A DNA stretch of 22,914 nt from an uncultured Clostridia bacterium (GCA_947367285.1 CANBDB010000008.1:1-22914), one strand, 5' to 3'. Shown: positions 1 through 7,550, counted from the first letter of the stretch. Notes: generated by a model not told the origin, from the letters alone. Made by a program: numbers and translations.

Positions 1-254
1 CGCAGCTTCGCACGCTTTTTGAAAAAAGCTTAGCAAAAACTTTTGTCGCGCTTCGCCATTCTCGCAGTAATATTTTACATAATCTTTTAGTTTACATCAC
101 GTACTGAGTGTATTAATGAATAAGCAAAAAACTTTTATCGCAGCTTCGCACGCTTTTTGAAAAAAGCTTAGCAAAAACTTTTGTCGCGCTTCGCCATTCT
201 CGCAGTAATATTTTATATAATTTTTTAGTTTACATCACGTACTGAGTGTATTAA
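1..254. repeat. 138-bp-period tandem repeat (two copies in the window)
   Basis: Positions 1-116 and 139-254 are the same sequence with only two differences (C to T at 78/216 and at 84/222). The copies are offset by 138 bp. Each holds a small dyad (GCTTTT-TGAA-AAAAGC near 14-29) and a GC-richer motif ending in GTCGCGCTTCGCC. A degenerate extra copy of that motif occurs near 123-148, so the array probably extends left beyond the window edge. I find no coding sequence in it. The spacing is far too long and the unit too different from a repeat-spacer pattern for CRISPR. It looks like a lineage-specific intergenic repeat; its function is unknown. Confidence 0.85.
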
Positions 255-287
255 AGGGTGAGCGAACAAGATTTTTCCTCAATTCTA

Positions 288-316
288 TTGCAATCACTTA
301 CTTTTTATGATAAAAT
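288..316 (+). promoter_or_regulatory. SigA-type promoter of ahcY
   Basis: TTGCAA at 288-293 and TAAAAT at 311-316 are separated by 17 bp. Transcription would start near 323, leaving a leader of about 33 nt that contains the AAAGGAG ribosome binding site. That is too short for a SAM or SAH riboswitch. Confidence 0.6.
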
Positions 317-355
317 TATTATGTATGTACTTATATTCAAAAAGGAGAAACCAAA

Positions 356-1597
356 ATGAGCGATATTAAAGACGTAAGACTTGCGCCTTCCGGTCACGAC
401 AAGATCTACTGGGTGGCGTCATATATGCCCATTCTTAACACAATAAAAGAAGATTTTATCAAAAATCAGCCCTTTAAGGGTCTCAAGATTTCAATGTCCA
501 TTCACCTTGAGGCAAAGACCGCATATCTTGCAACAGTTCTCAAGGCGGGCGGTGCCGAGGTTTGGGTTACGGGTTGCAATCCCCTCTCAACTCAGGACGA
601 CGTTGCGGCAGCACTCGTTGACATGGGCTTTGAAGTAAATGCTTGGCGTGGTGTAAGTAACGAGCAGTACGAGGAGCATCTCAAAAAGACACTTTCCCTT
701 TGCCCCAACCTCATGATAGACGACGGTGGCGACCTCACTCATCTCATCCACGGCGAGTGCAGAGATTATGCAAAGGATCTTATCGGCGGTTGCGAAGAAA
801 CTACAACGGGTATACACCGTCTTTTCGCACGTCAGCGCGCAGGACTTCTTGACTACCCCATGATCGACGTTAACGATGCCGACTGCAAGCATCTTTTTGA
901 CAACCGCTACGGTACCGGTCAGTCCACACTTGACGGAATTATGAATTCTACAAACCTTATTATAGCAGGCAAAACCGTTGTTATAGCAGGCTACGGCTGG
1001 TGCGGCAAGGGTATGGCTATGCGTGCAAAGGGCATGGGCGCGGTAGTTGTTGTTACCGAGATTGATCCTATCAAGGCTCTCGAGGCTACAATGGACGGCT
1101 TCTCCGTTATGCCCATGGATGAGGCGGCAAAAATCGGCGATCTCTTTGTAACTCTCACCGGCTGCAAGGACGTTATTCGCCGCGAGCATCTTGAGGTTAT
1201 GAAGGACGGTGCGCTCCTTGCCAACAGTGGTCACTTTGACGTTGAAATAGACAAGATCGCCCTCTCCGATATGGCTGTAGAGGAATGGCAGAGAAAGCCC
1301 AACATCCGCGGATACAGAATGCCCGACGGTAGAATTCTCAACCTTCTTGCCGAGGGACGTCTTGTAAACCTCGCGGCAGGCAACGGTCACCCTGCCGAAA
1401 TTATGGATATGTCCTTTGCAATTCAGGCAAAGGGACTTGAATATCTCGCAAAGAATCGCGGAAAGCTTGAAAACAAGGTTTACGCAGTTCCTGCCGAGAT
1501 CGACCGCGAGGTTGCGGCTATTAAGCTTCGCGCAAACGGTGTAAAGATTGACTACCTCTCCGACGAGCAAAAGGCTTATCTTGAGGCTGCTGAATAA
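356..1597 (+). CDS. ahcY: S-adenosylhomocysteine hydrolase (short, Thermotoga/archaeal-like form)
   Basis: Cytosolic enzyme that splits S-adenosylhomocysteine into homocysteine and adenosine and so relieves product inhibition of methyltransferases. At 413 aa it is shorter than most bacterial forms (about 430-470 aa) and lacks the usual C-terminal KPxxYRY-like tail. Visible family signatures are the substrate-site region with H50, the IDDGGD stretch at 121-126, EETTTG at 148-152, the NDADCK...FDNRYG segment with K178 and D182 as the expected catalytic pair, the NAD-binding glycine motif GYGWCGKG at 212-219 followed by VTEIDP, and a GHFDVEID block with H293. GYGWCGKG, rather than GYGDVGKG, is what I recall from the short Thermotoga and archaeal forms. 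Some methanogen members of that branch act on S-inosylhomocysteine, so the exact substrate is open. ATG is preceded by AAAGGAG with good spacing. A GC-rich hairpin follows. Confidence 0.95.
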   Translation: MSDIKDVRLAPSGHDKIYWVASYMPILNTIKEDFIKNQPFKGLKISMSIHLEAKTAYLATVLKAGGAEVWVTGCNPLSTQDDVAAALVDMGFEVNAWRGVSNEQYEEHLKKTLSLCPNLMIDDGGDLTHLIHGECRDYAKDLIGGCEETTTGIHRLFARQRAGLLDYPMIDVNDADCKHLFDNRYGTGQSTLDGIMNSTNLIIAGKTVVIAGYGWCGKGMAMRAKGMGAVVVVTEIDPIKALEATMDGFSVMPMDEAAKIGDLFVTLTGCKDVIRREHLEVMKDGALLANSGHFDVEIDKIALSDMAVEEWQRKPNIRGYRMPDGRILNLLAEGRLVNLAAGNGHPAEIMDMSFAIQAKGLEYLAKNRGKLENKVYAVPAEIDREVAAIKLRANGVKIDYLSDEQKAYLEAAE

Positions 1598-1613
1598 TTA
1601 GATATTTGAACAA

Positions 1614-1638
1614 GGGGGCTTTTTATAAAAATGCCCCC
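1614..1638 (+). terminator. hairpin after ahcY, weak terminator
   Basis: GGGGGC at 1614-1619 pairs with GCCCCC at 1633-1638 around an AT-rich loop that can extend the stem. There is no clear T-tract after it, so it may attenuate rather than end transcription. The cca gene has no convincing promoter of its own and may depend on read-through. Confidence 0.45.
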
Positions 1639-1710
1639 TATAACACCAACGATTAATAGATTCTTTATTTAAAAAGCACTACACCAAGCTAACTACCAAG
1701 GAGTAGCACT

Positions 1711-2937
1711 ATGAACTTACCTGCATACGTTAAAAATTGCATAGAGGCGCTTGAGAGCGCGGGTTTTTCAGCGTACGCGGTCGGCGGCGCAGTGAGGGAT
1801 TCCCTGCTCGGCACTACTCCGTCTGATTGGGACGTTACAACGAGTGCAAACCCCGAGCAAACACTTGAAGTTTTTTCAAACAAGCGCACAATTCCCACAG
1901 GAATCAAGCACGGAACTGTAACTGTTTTGTTTGAGGAAAACGAGAAATCCGTTCCGATTGAGATCACAACCTTCCGAATCGACGGTCAATACCTCGACTC
2001 GCGCCATCCCGAGAGTGTTTCGTTCTCGCACGACGTCCGCGACGATCTTTCGCGTCGAGATTTCACCGTGAACGCGATGGCATATAATAAAAATGAAGGT
2101 CTCATTGATATTTTTGGCGGAGCTGATGACCTTAAAAACAAAATCATCCGCACCGTTGGCGATCCCAAGGTGCGTTTCACCGAGGATGCGCTTCGCATAT
2201 TGCGTGCGTTCCGTTTTTCCGCGCAGCTCGGCTTTGAAATCGAATCAAACACACTTATCGGTGCACAAAAATGCGCCCATTTGCTAAAAAACATCGCGCG
2301 CGAGCGCGTGGGGGCTGAGTTCAAAAAGCTTCTCATCTCAAAAAATCCAAGTTACGCGCTAAACAAAATGGTGGAACTTGGCGTATGGGACGCTATTTTT
2401 GAAAACATCCCTGCTCCGACTGAAAAAACCATATATAAAATTGAAAATTTGTCAAGAATTTTCGAGTCCAGGCTCGCGTGTCTTACATCCGAGCTTGATC
2501 AAAGCTCCTTCTCCGATCTTCTCAACTCTCTGCGACTTTCAAATGACGAAAAGCGCCTTACCGAGCGCCTTCGTGGAGTGAAATGCTTTGATTTTGGTGG
2601 CAAGGAAACCGAGATTTGCGCAAGAAGATTCTTACATTTATATAATAATGCACTTGATGCGGCACTTTCCGTAGCTGAGTTTTTTGGCGGCACCGAAGAA
2701 ATGATGCCTTTTAAAAGAATGATTCTTGAGGAAAGCCGTAAGAGGCGTCCTCTCGGGATATCCGATCTCGCCATTCGCGGCGGTGACATTCTTCCCTACT
2801 GCGAAAACGATTATTCGTTGGTGGGAAAGACCCTATCCCATCTTTTAGCCAAGGTCATTGACAATCCCTCGCTCAACAAGCGAGAAGAGTTGATTGAAAT
2901 GGCAAAAAACTACATAAATATGAATAATTTCGATTAA
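1711..2937 (+). CDS. cca: CCA tRNA nucleotidyltransferase / poly(A) polymerase family
   Basis: A class II nucleotidyltransferase that adds or repairs the 3'-CCA end of tRNAs without a nucleic acid template. At 408 aa it has the expected order: GGAVRD at 25-30 (nucleotide-binding glycine motif), the metal-binding DWD at 39-41, the ERE-type flexible loop region, RRDFTVNAMA at 115-124, a GG..D..KIIRTVGDP block near 136-152 and the EDALRILRAFRFS neck helix near 158-170. The C-terminal body and tail are more divergent, as is normal for the family. ATG 1711 is preceded by AAGGAG at 1698-1703. The gene ends 43 nt before the protease gene, and no terminator lies between them, so the two may be co-transcribed. 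Full CCA-adding versus A-adding specificity cannot be settled by eye. Confidence 0.93.
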   Translation: MNLPAYVKNCIEALESAGFSAYAVGGAVRDSLLGTTPSDWDVTTSANPEQTLEVFSNKRTIPTGIKHGTVTVLFEENEKSVPIEITTFRIDGQYLDSRHPESVSFSHDVRDDLSRRDFTVNAMAYNKNEGLIDIFGGADDLKNKIIRTVGDPKVRFTEDALRILRAFRFSAQLGFEIESNTLIGAQKCAHLLKNIARERVGAEFKKLLISKNPSYALNKMVELGVWDAIFENIPAPTEKTIYKIENLSRIFESRLACLTSELDQSSFSDLLNSLRLSNDEKRLTERLRGVKCFDFGGKETEICARRFLHLYNNALDAALSVAEFFGGTEEMMPFKRMILEESRKRRPLGISDLAIRGGDILPYCENDYSLVGKTLSHLLAKVIDNPSLNKREELIEMAKNYINMNNFD

Positions 2938-2980
2938 TTATCGTTTAAATATTTAAAATTATTAAAAAAGGAGAATATTT

Positions 2981-3967
2981 ATGCACAAAAAGCTATCTCT
3001 TTTTCTTGTTATTATATTAGTTTTCGCCCTTCTCACAGGGTGCTTTTCCCTGCCAACGTCCACAAATACGGTAAACTACTACATTGACGGACAGCTCTAC
3101 GAAACGAGAACTGTTTTTAGCGGTTCTTGTACACAATCAATTCCTGCTCCAAAAATAGAAAATCAAATATTTGTGGGTTGGTTTCTTGACCCCGAGTATA
3201 CCGTGGAGTTCGATTTTTCTAATAAGATATTGATTGACATAAATCTTTACGCATATTATACGATTGACGCCGTTGAAACTACCAAGTTGATGACAAACAA
3301 GGTGATGAAAAGCGTTGTCACAATACAAAGCAAGTCATACAACACAGGCTTTGGCGGACTTGTGGAAACAAATTCCATAACCGCGCAGGGCTCGGGCGTT
3401 GTTATAGACGTTTCGGGTGGGTACTGCTATGTGCTTACCAATGCTCACGTTGTTTCCAAGGAAACCGGTTATTCCGATCAATCGATAATCGTTGAGGACG
3501 CTTGGGGAAATGAATTTTCCGCAAGAATCTATCAAAATCCCAACAGCAAAAATCCCGCAGTGGATGATAGCTACGATCTTGCCCTTATTTGCTTCAAATA
3601 CAACTCCGCAAATACCGACGAGGACGAATTACTTGCCGAAATTGAGCTTGCTACAGACCCTGCGGCAAAATCCTACGTAGTTTCACTCGGTTCCCCCCTC
3701 GGTCAAAAAAATGCCATCACCTACGGGTCGGTTTACGGTTATACTAAGTTGAATCAAAGTGAAGCCGAAAACTCCGCAAACGTTGACTTTGAGATTATAG
3801 TTCACAGCGCAGTAATCAATCACGGCTCAAGCGGAGGTCCCTTGCTCGACACCGCAGGCAAGCTTGTGGGCCTGAATTTTGCGGGTCTTGAATCCGATGG
3901 AACAGGATGTGCTATTCCCCTCTCCAAGATAAAGGAATTTTTGAATATTTACGTTTATTTGAAATAA
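2981..3967 (+). CDS. secreted trypsin-like serine protease lipoprotein with an InlB-type repeat
   Basis: Residues 1-20 form a lipoprotein signal peptide with lipobox LLTGC and lipidated Cys21, so the protein should sit on the outer face of the membrane. Residues about 32-93 resemble a Listeria/Bacteroides (InlB B-type) repeat, with GWFLDPEY and a final LYAYY. From about 105 onward lies a chymotrypsin-fold protease of the HtrA/DegP type: H156 in TNAHVV, D199 in YDLAL and S284 in GSSGGPL form the triad. No PDZ domain follows and the protein ends at 328 aa, so it is not a standard HtrA. AAAAGGAG lies 7 nt before ATG. The target and physiological role are unknown; surface-protein processing or quality control is inference. 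A strong terminator follows. Confidence 0.88.
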   Translation: MHKKLSLFLVIILVFALLTGCFSLPTSTNTVNYYIDGQLYETRTVFSGSCTQSIPAPKIENQIFVGWFLDPEYTVEFDFSNKILIDINLYAYYTIDAVETTKLMTNKVMKSVVTIQSKSYNTGFGGLVETNSITAQGSGVVIDVSGGYCYVLTNAHVVSKETGYSDQSIIVEDAWGNEFSARIYQNPNSKNPAVDDSYDLALICFKYNSANTDEDELLAEIELATDPAAKSYVVSLGSPLGQKNAITYGSVYGYTKLNQSEAENSANVDFEIIVHSAVINHGSSGGPLLDTAGKLVGLNFAGLESDGTGCAIPLSKIKEFLNIYVYLK

Positions 3968-3990
3968 TAAAAAACGTTGTTAATACCGCG

Positions 3991-4028
3991 AATGACAGAG
4001 AATGCTTTAGCTTTCTCTGTCATTTTTC
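3991..4028 (+). terminator. Rho-independent terminator after the protease gene
   Basis: A perfect 12-bp stem, AATGACAGAGAA (3991-4002) with TTCTCTGTCATT (4013-4024), has a 10-nt loop and is followed by more T residues. It ends the ahcY-cca-protease stretch. Confidence 0.85.
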
Positions 4029-4039
4029 TTTATGTCGCC

Positions 4040-4365
4040 GATTGATCCCCGACGACCCGTTCCAATGGGATGTAACTTTATTTTGGCGCGGACCGTCGGG
4101 GACGCCGGTCCCTACAGCAATGTGCAATGAAAGCCGTGTTGATACGGCTACATATAAAGGAATCTCTTACAGAGGCTCCTTCCGCAGAGGGAGCTCCGCC
4201 GTAGGCGGTGAGGGAGTTCCCCAACCGTGATAAATGTATCTTTAATTCGTAACGGACAGTCCGGGAGGCCTGTTTCTACGGGCTTGCGAGATAGATTTCG
4301 TTAATTCATAGCCGTAGAGACACACCGCGTGTGTCCGCTCCGCAGAAATTTATCACAAAATTTCT
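4040..4365. repeat. composite intergenic repeats (MITE/REP-like), non-coding
   Basis: This GC-rich stretch between a terminator and the holA promoter has several stacked dyads. CCCCGACG at 4047-4054 can pair with CGTCGGGG at 4094-4101, while GGACCG (4090-4095) can instead pair with CGGTCC (4106-4111). CCGCC-GTA-GGCGG lies at 4196-4208 inside a GAGGCTCC...GGGAGTTCC segment. GACACAC-CGC-GTGTGTC lies at 4319-4335, and AGAAATTT-ATCACA-AAATTTCT at 4344-4365 touches the promoter. From memory, similar 'GGGGACGCCGGTCCCTAC' and 'CTCCCTCCGC...GGGAG' segments recur between genes in gut Clostridia genomes. I find no supported gene here; the open frame running through it reads out of the protease end and has no start signal. 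Confidence 0.7.
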
Positions 4366-4393
4366 TGCAAAAGTGAATTTCTTATGATATAAT
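4365..4393 (+). promoter_or_regulatory. strong SigA promoter of holA with extended -10
   Basis: TTGCAA (4365-4370) and TATAAT (4388-4393) are 17 bp apart, with TG at 4385-4386 giving TGATATAAT. Transcription should start near 4400, so the leader is only about 17 nt to the chosen GTG. Confidence 0.8.
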
Positions 4394-4416
4394 TAATCGA
4401 AAGGCAGGTGAGCGAC

Positions 4417-5484
4417 GTGGATATTATCTCCGGAACGGAGTTTTTGAAAAGAATAAAAGAAAACGCGGACGGTAATTATCTCTTCTACGGTGAAGAAGAT
4501 TATCTTAAAGCACACGCGCTCAAATCATTCAAGGACGCGATGGGGCTTGACGAGGCGCTTGAAATTTTCAACCTCATCAAGATCGACGTGCTTGACTATG
4601 ATGCCGAAAAGCTTATCGACGCGCTTTCAATGCCCCCTATGATGGCGGAGAAAAAGCTCGTCGTTGTCACCGGTCTCAATATCAAAAAGATGAATCGCGG
4701 TGGCAAGAGCGATGACGGCGATAATTCCGTCGGCGAGCTTCGCGCACTCATTGATGCAATTAATCATCTTGAGGAATTTGATTACAATAATTTAATTATT
4801 ATAATTCCTGCAGGAAACATCACTGAGGATGAGCCGAAGAAAAAGCTCCCGGCAGCTCTCGCTTCCCTCTCCGAGTATTTGACACCCGTCAAATTTGAGG
4901 CATCCACTCCCCAAAAGCTCTCTCTTTGGGTCGCGCGCCATTTCGAGCATCACGGCATCAAGGCGCGAGCTGAAGATTGCACACACCTTGTAAACTTTTG
5001 CGGTAGGGATATGTTCATACTCTCGGGCGAGGTTGAAAAGCTCTCGCTTTACGCAAAGGCGCAAGGACGTGATTACATTGTGCGCGAGGATATCCCCCTC
5101 ATATGCTGCGCTGAGATGGAATACGGTGCGTTTGAATTTTCCAATGCGATTTTGGAAGGCAGAAAAAATGATGCGCTCTCAATCTTGCGTGTGATGAAAT
5201 TCAAACAAATTGAGCCACTCGCAATTATGGGTGAGCTTTCGGGCATTCTTTCCGACTTATTGAAAATCAAAATCCTGCTTGGCGCAGGCAAAAACCTTCA
5301 ACAAATCGAGCAAGAAACCAGAATGAATTCCTACAAGGTCAAGCTCTACGTCGGCAGTGCTCGCAGAATGGAGCTATCTCGTTTGCAAGCGATAGTTCTT
5401 GCCGCAACAGAAGCGGATCTCGCTATGAAATTCCAATTTGATGCCGGATATTTGCATCTCGAAAAATTAATATGCTCATTATAA
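4417..5484 (+). CDS. holA: DNA polymerase III delta subunit (clamp loader)
   Basis: The delta subunit opens the beta sliding clamp during loading and acts with tau/gamma and delta-prime. The N-terminus has the family's LFYGEEDYL motif followed by an AAA+-like domain without a working Walker A, then a three-helix collar region. The length of about 355 aa is typical. I chose GTG 4417 because AGGTGA at 4406-4411 sits 5 nt upstream. The in-frame GTG at 4408 has only AAAGG 3 nt away and would leave a leader of about 8 nt. The gene has its own promoter, separated from the upstream gene by repeats, and a strong terminator follows. No neighbouring replication gene or rpsT is present, although rpsT often lies next to holA in Firmicutes. 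Confidence 0.9.
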   Translation: MDIISGTEFLKRIKENADGNYLFYGEEDYLKAHALKSFKDAMGLDEALEIFNLIKIDVLDYDAEKLIDALSMPPMMAEKKLVVVTGLNIKKMNRGGKSDDGDNSVGELRALIDAINHLEEFDYNNLIIIIPAGNITEDEPKKKLPAALASLSEYLTPVKFEASTPQKLSLWVARHFEHHGIKARAEDCTHLVNFCGRDMFILSGEVEKLSLYAKAQGRDYIVREDIPLICCAEMEYGAFEFSNAILEGRKNDALSILRVMKFKQIEPLAIMGELSGILSDLLKIKILLGAGKNLQQIEQETRMNSYKVKLYVGSARRMELSRLQAIVLAATEADLAMKFQFDAGYLHLEKLICSL

Positions 5485-5491
5485 AAAAACT

Positions 5492-5518
5492 ACCCGTCTC
5501 GCGTGAGACGGGTTTTTT
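5492..5518. terminator. bidirectional terminator after holA
   Basis: The stem ACCCGTCTC-GCGT-GAGACGGGT is followed by T6 on the plus strand. It is preceded by A7 at 5483-5489, giving a T-run on the minus strand. It can end holA and back up the terminator of the minus-strand Ala-rich gene. Confidence 0.9.
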
Positions 5519-5535
5519 GTAAAGCAAAAACTGAA

Positions 5536-5561
5536 GGGGAAAACGGCAAGCCGTTTTCCCC
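5536..5561 (-). terminator. terminator of the Ala-rich protein gene
   Basis: A perfect 12-bp dyad, GGGGAAAACGGC-AA-GCCGTTTTCCCC. On the minus strand it is followed by TTCAGTTTTTGC, then by the second terminator at 5492-5518. The tandem arrangement suits a highly transcribed gene. Confidence 0.75.
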
Positions 5562-5595
5562 AAATATATTATTCAGTTTACTTACAAGTAATTAA

Positions 5596-7362
5596 TTATT
5601 TCTCTACGTCAGTAAGAGCTGCTGCGAATGTATCTCTGATGTACTTGTCAGCACCCTTTGCCTGGATGTCAGCGATCTCTGTGAGAGCGTTGATAGCTTC
5701 TCTCTGAGCTGCGTAAGAGTTACCAAGTTTAACGAGAACTTCACGGTCGCCGTTAGCTGCGTTGTAGAGTTCCATGTAGATTACGTGAACCTTTTCCATA
5801 GCATCATTCTTATGAGGAATGAGAACTACTACGTTGTATCTTGCGATGTAATCTTCACCGATTACTGCGAGATCCTGACCGTATGTATGTGTAAGAGTGA
5901 TGATCATCTCGTCAAGAGCCTTGATCTCATCGTGTGTTACGTTGGGGTCAGCTGCGTAGAGTCTGTCGATCTCTGCACGGATCTTAGCGATAAGGTCGAT
6001 GATCTCATCGTATGTTGCCTGCTTAGAATCAAGAACTGCCTTAAGTTCAGCAACTGTGTTAGGTGTAGCTGTAGGAATCATAGCATCAGCATCTGTATTC
6101 TTAACTGCGTCGTATGCTGCGTGAGCTGCATCGAGGAGAGCCTTAGAGTTAGGTGTGATGTTGCCGATAGCTTCAACTGCTGCCTTGAATGCCTCGTAAA
6201 GAGCTGTTACGTCAGCAACCTTTACTGCGTATGCATCGTAGTGAGCCTGAAGTGCATCGTGGTTAACCATGTTGTAGTTAGCGTCGCAATCATTTGTCTT
6301 GTATGTTGCAACCCAAGCTGCGATTTCAGCCTTGATAGCATCAAGAGTAGCCTTTGTGTTGGAGTGAGCCTCTACAACTACTGCTGCGATCTTAGCGTTG
6401 ATTACGTCAGCCTCAGCCTTAGCTGCTGCGAGTTCAACAAGACGAGCGTTGTATGTGTCAAGAGTTGCACGAGCTGCTACTACTGCTGCAGAGTGAACAT
6501 CATCAGACTCAAGAACTGCTACGTAAGCTGTCCATGCATCTTCAGCTGCTGTTGTTGTTGTAGCAAGAGTAACGGGTGTTTCAATTGCTTCAACTGCTGC
6601 GATAAATGCTGCTGCAAGGTCTGCCTCTTCGTCAGCATCAAGTGCTGCCCAAAGCTTAGCAAGTTCCTTGTCAAGACCAAGTTCAACGAACTTGTCAATT
6701 ACTACCTGGTTGTTAAGGAAGCTATCATAGTATGTCTGTGCATCTTCTGTGCCAGCTACGTCTTCAGGGAAGATTACGCCTTCAGCCTTAACTGCTTCGA
6801 TCTTACCAGCAAGGATTACGTCGTATCTTGTAGCATTGAATGCTTCAAGAGATGCGTCGAAATCAGCAAGAACCTTATCCATATCAGCTACGGAAGAGGA
6901 TCTAACGATTGCCCAGTAAGCATTGTCATAAGCTGTCTTGAGGCTCTTAACTGCATCAGCAGAAACGAGGTCATAGTAGCCTTCAACTGTTTCGTACTTA
7001 GCCAAAAGCTCGCCGAGCTTAGCTACTACGTGCTTTGTTGCTTCGTTCCAAGGGTCGAGATTCATAACACCCTCAAGCTTAGCTGCGAGGTCTGCGATCT
7101 CTTCGTTTGCGTCCGCAAGGTTGCCCTCAGCTGCTGCAAGGAGCTTCTGAAGATCTGCGATTGTGTCGTTCAATTTCTTGATCTCAGTCTGAGCTTCAGC
7201 CTTTGCTCTATCCTCAGCTTCTTTTGCTGCCTGTGCTGCCAATTCAGCTGCTGCATTCTTAACTGCATTGTCTGCGATAAGAGCGATAGCTGCGGAGCCT
7301 ACCAAAACAACAACAACGATCAATGCGATGAAACCGATTAATTTGTTTTTGTTAGTAAACAT
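5596..7362 (-). CDS. Ala-rich, membrane-anchored helical (coiled-coil) surface protein, unknown function
   Basis: I do not recognise a named family. The start is ATG 7362, with GGAGG 7 nt upstream; a longer frame reaching 7407 has no such site. The 588-aa product has a short charged N-terminus, a hydrophobic segment at about 9-30 (uncleaved anchor or signal peptide), and a heptad-like Ala/Glu/Lys coiled coil at about 35-97. About 480 residues of Ala-rich helical repeats follow, with recurring 'LK..YD.A....L..F' patterns reminiscent of FIVAR-type cell-surface helices. There is one Cys, no C-terminal anchor and no catalytic motif. Codon use is strongly biased (GCT/GCA Ala, few TTA/CTA/TCA codons), like nifJ, which suggests high expression. 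This bias leaves a long stop-free Cys-rich frame on the opposite strand that is an artefact. It is the most unusual protein in the window; an adhesion or cell-wall spacer role is only a guess. Confidence 0.85.
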   Translation of the reverse strand: MFTNKNKLIGFIALIVVVVLVGSAAIALIADNAVKNAAAELAAQAAKEAEDRAKAEAQTEIKKLNDTIADLQKLLAAAEGNLADANEEIADLAAKLEGVMNLDPWNEATKHVVAKLGELLAKYETVEGYYDLVSADAVKSLKTAYDNAYWAIVRSSSVADMDKVLADFDASLEAFNATRYDVILAGKIEAVKAEGVIFPEDVAGTEDAQTYYDSFLNNQVVIDKFVELGLDKELAKLWAALDADEEADLAAAFIAAVEAIETPVTLATTTTAAEDAWTAYVAVLESDDVHSAAVVAARATLDTYNARLVELAAAKAEADVINAKIAAVVVEAHSNTKATLDAIKAEIAAWVATYKTNDCDANYNMVNHDALQAHYDAYAVKVADVTALYEAFKAAVEAIGNITPNSKALLDAAHAAYDAVKNTDADAMIPTATPNTVAELKAVLDSKQATYDEIIDLIAKIRAEIDRLYAADPNVTHDEIKALDEMIITLTHTYGQDLAVIGEDYIARYNVVVLIPHKNDAMEKVHVIYMELYNAANGDREVLVKLGNSYAAQREAINALTEIADIQAKGADKYIRDTFAAALTDVEK

Positions 7363-7395
7363 TCTTAAACCTCCATTTATAAGAATTACATGGTC

Positions 7396-7401
7396 ATTAT
7401 A
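7396..7401 (-). promoter_or_regulatory. -10 element of the Ala-rich protein gene
   Basis: Perfect TATAAT on the minus strand, placing transcription start about 27 nt before ATG 7362. I see no good -35 hexamer at 16-18 bp, so an activator or another upstream element may help. Dyads lie upstream at 7459-7487. Confidence 0.45.
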
Positions 7402-7458
7402 CAACAAATGCTCAAAACATGTGTGTACAAAATGTTATCCAAATATGAACAAAGTGTT

Positions 7459-7487
7459 AAAATTGGTAATTTTGATAGTAATTACTA
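7459..7487. promoter_or_regulatory. paired AT-rich dyads upstream of the Ala-rich protein gene
   Basis: AAAATT-GGT-AATTTT at 7459-7473 and the perfect 12-bp palindrome TAGTAATTACTA at 7476-7487 lie about 60-90 bp upstream of the -10 element, in the 188-bp gap after mnmE. They may be regulator sites, but AT-rich palindromes arise easily by chance. Confidence 0.3.
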
Positions 7488-7550
7488 ACTATAATATATA
7501 TTCGGGATTTCTACTACACATTTTGTCATTTGAATACAATCGTTTTTTGA

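Noticed and set aside
1..254. CRISPR array in the left-edge repeats.
   Set aside because: Only two 116-bp copies with a 22-bp gap and no short uniform repeats or variable spacers; no cas genes nearby.
323..355. SAM or SAH riboswitch before ahcY.
   Set aside because: The predicted leader is only about 33 nt, too short for any known SAM or SAH aptamer, and no conserved core is seen.
587..1570. A 327-codon minus-strand frame opposite ahcY.
   Set aside because: Antisense shadow of a strongly biased, fully motif-supported gene, with no start signal.
4040..4365. Insertion sequence or a small protein gene in the GC-rich gap (an open frame from 3907 to 4230 crosses part of it).
   Set aside because: There is no transposase, no clear terminal inverted repeats or target duplication, and the frame starts inside the protease gene without a ribosome binding site.
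5785..7341. A 518-codon plus-strand open frame, very rich in Cys and Ser, opposite the Ala-rich gene.
   Set aside because: It mirrors the biased codons of the real gene (GCA Ala reads as TGC Cys on the other strand, and the near absence of TTA/CTA/TCA removes stops). It has no ribosome binding site, and the minus-strand gene has a promoter, GGAGG and terminators.
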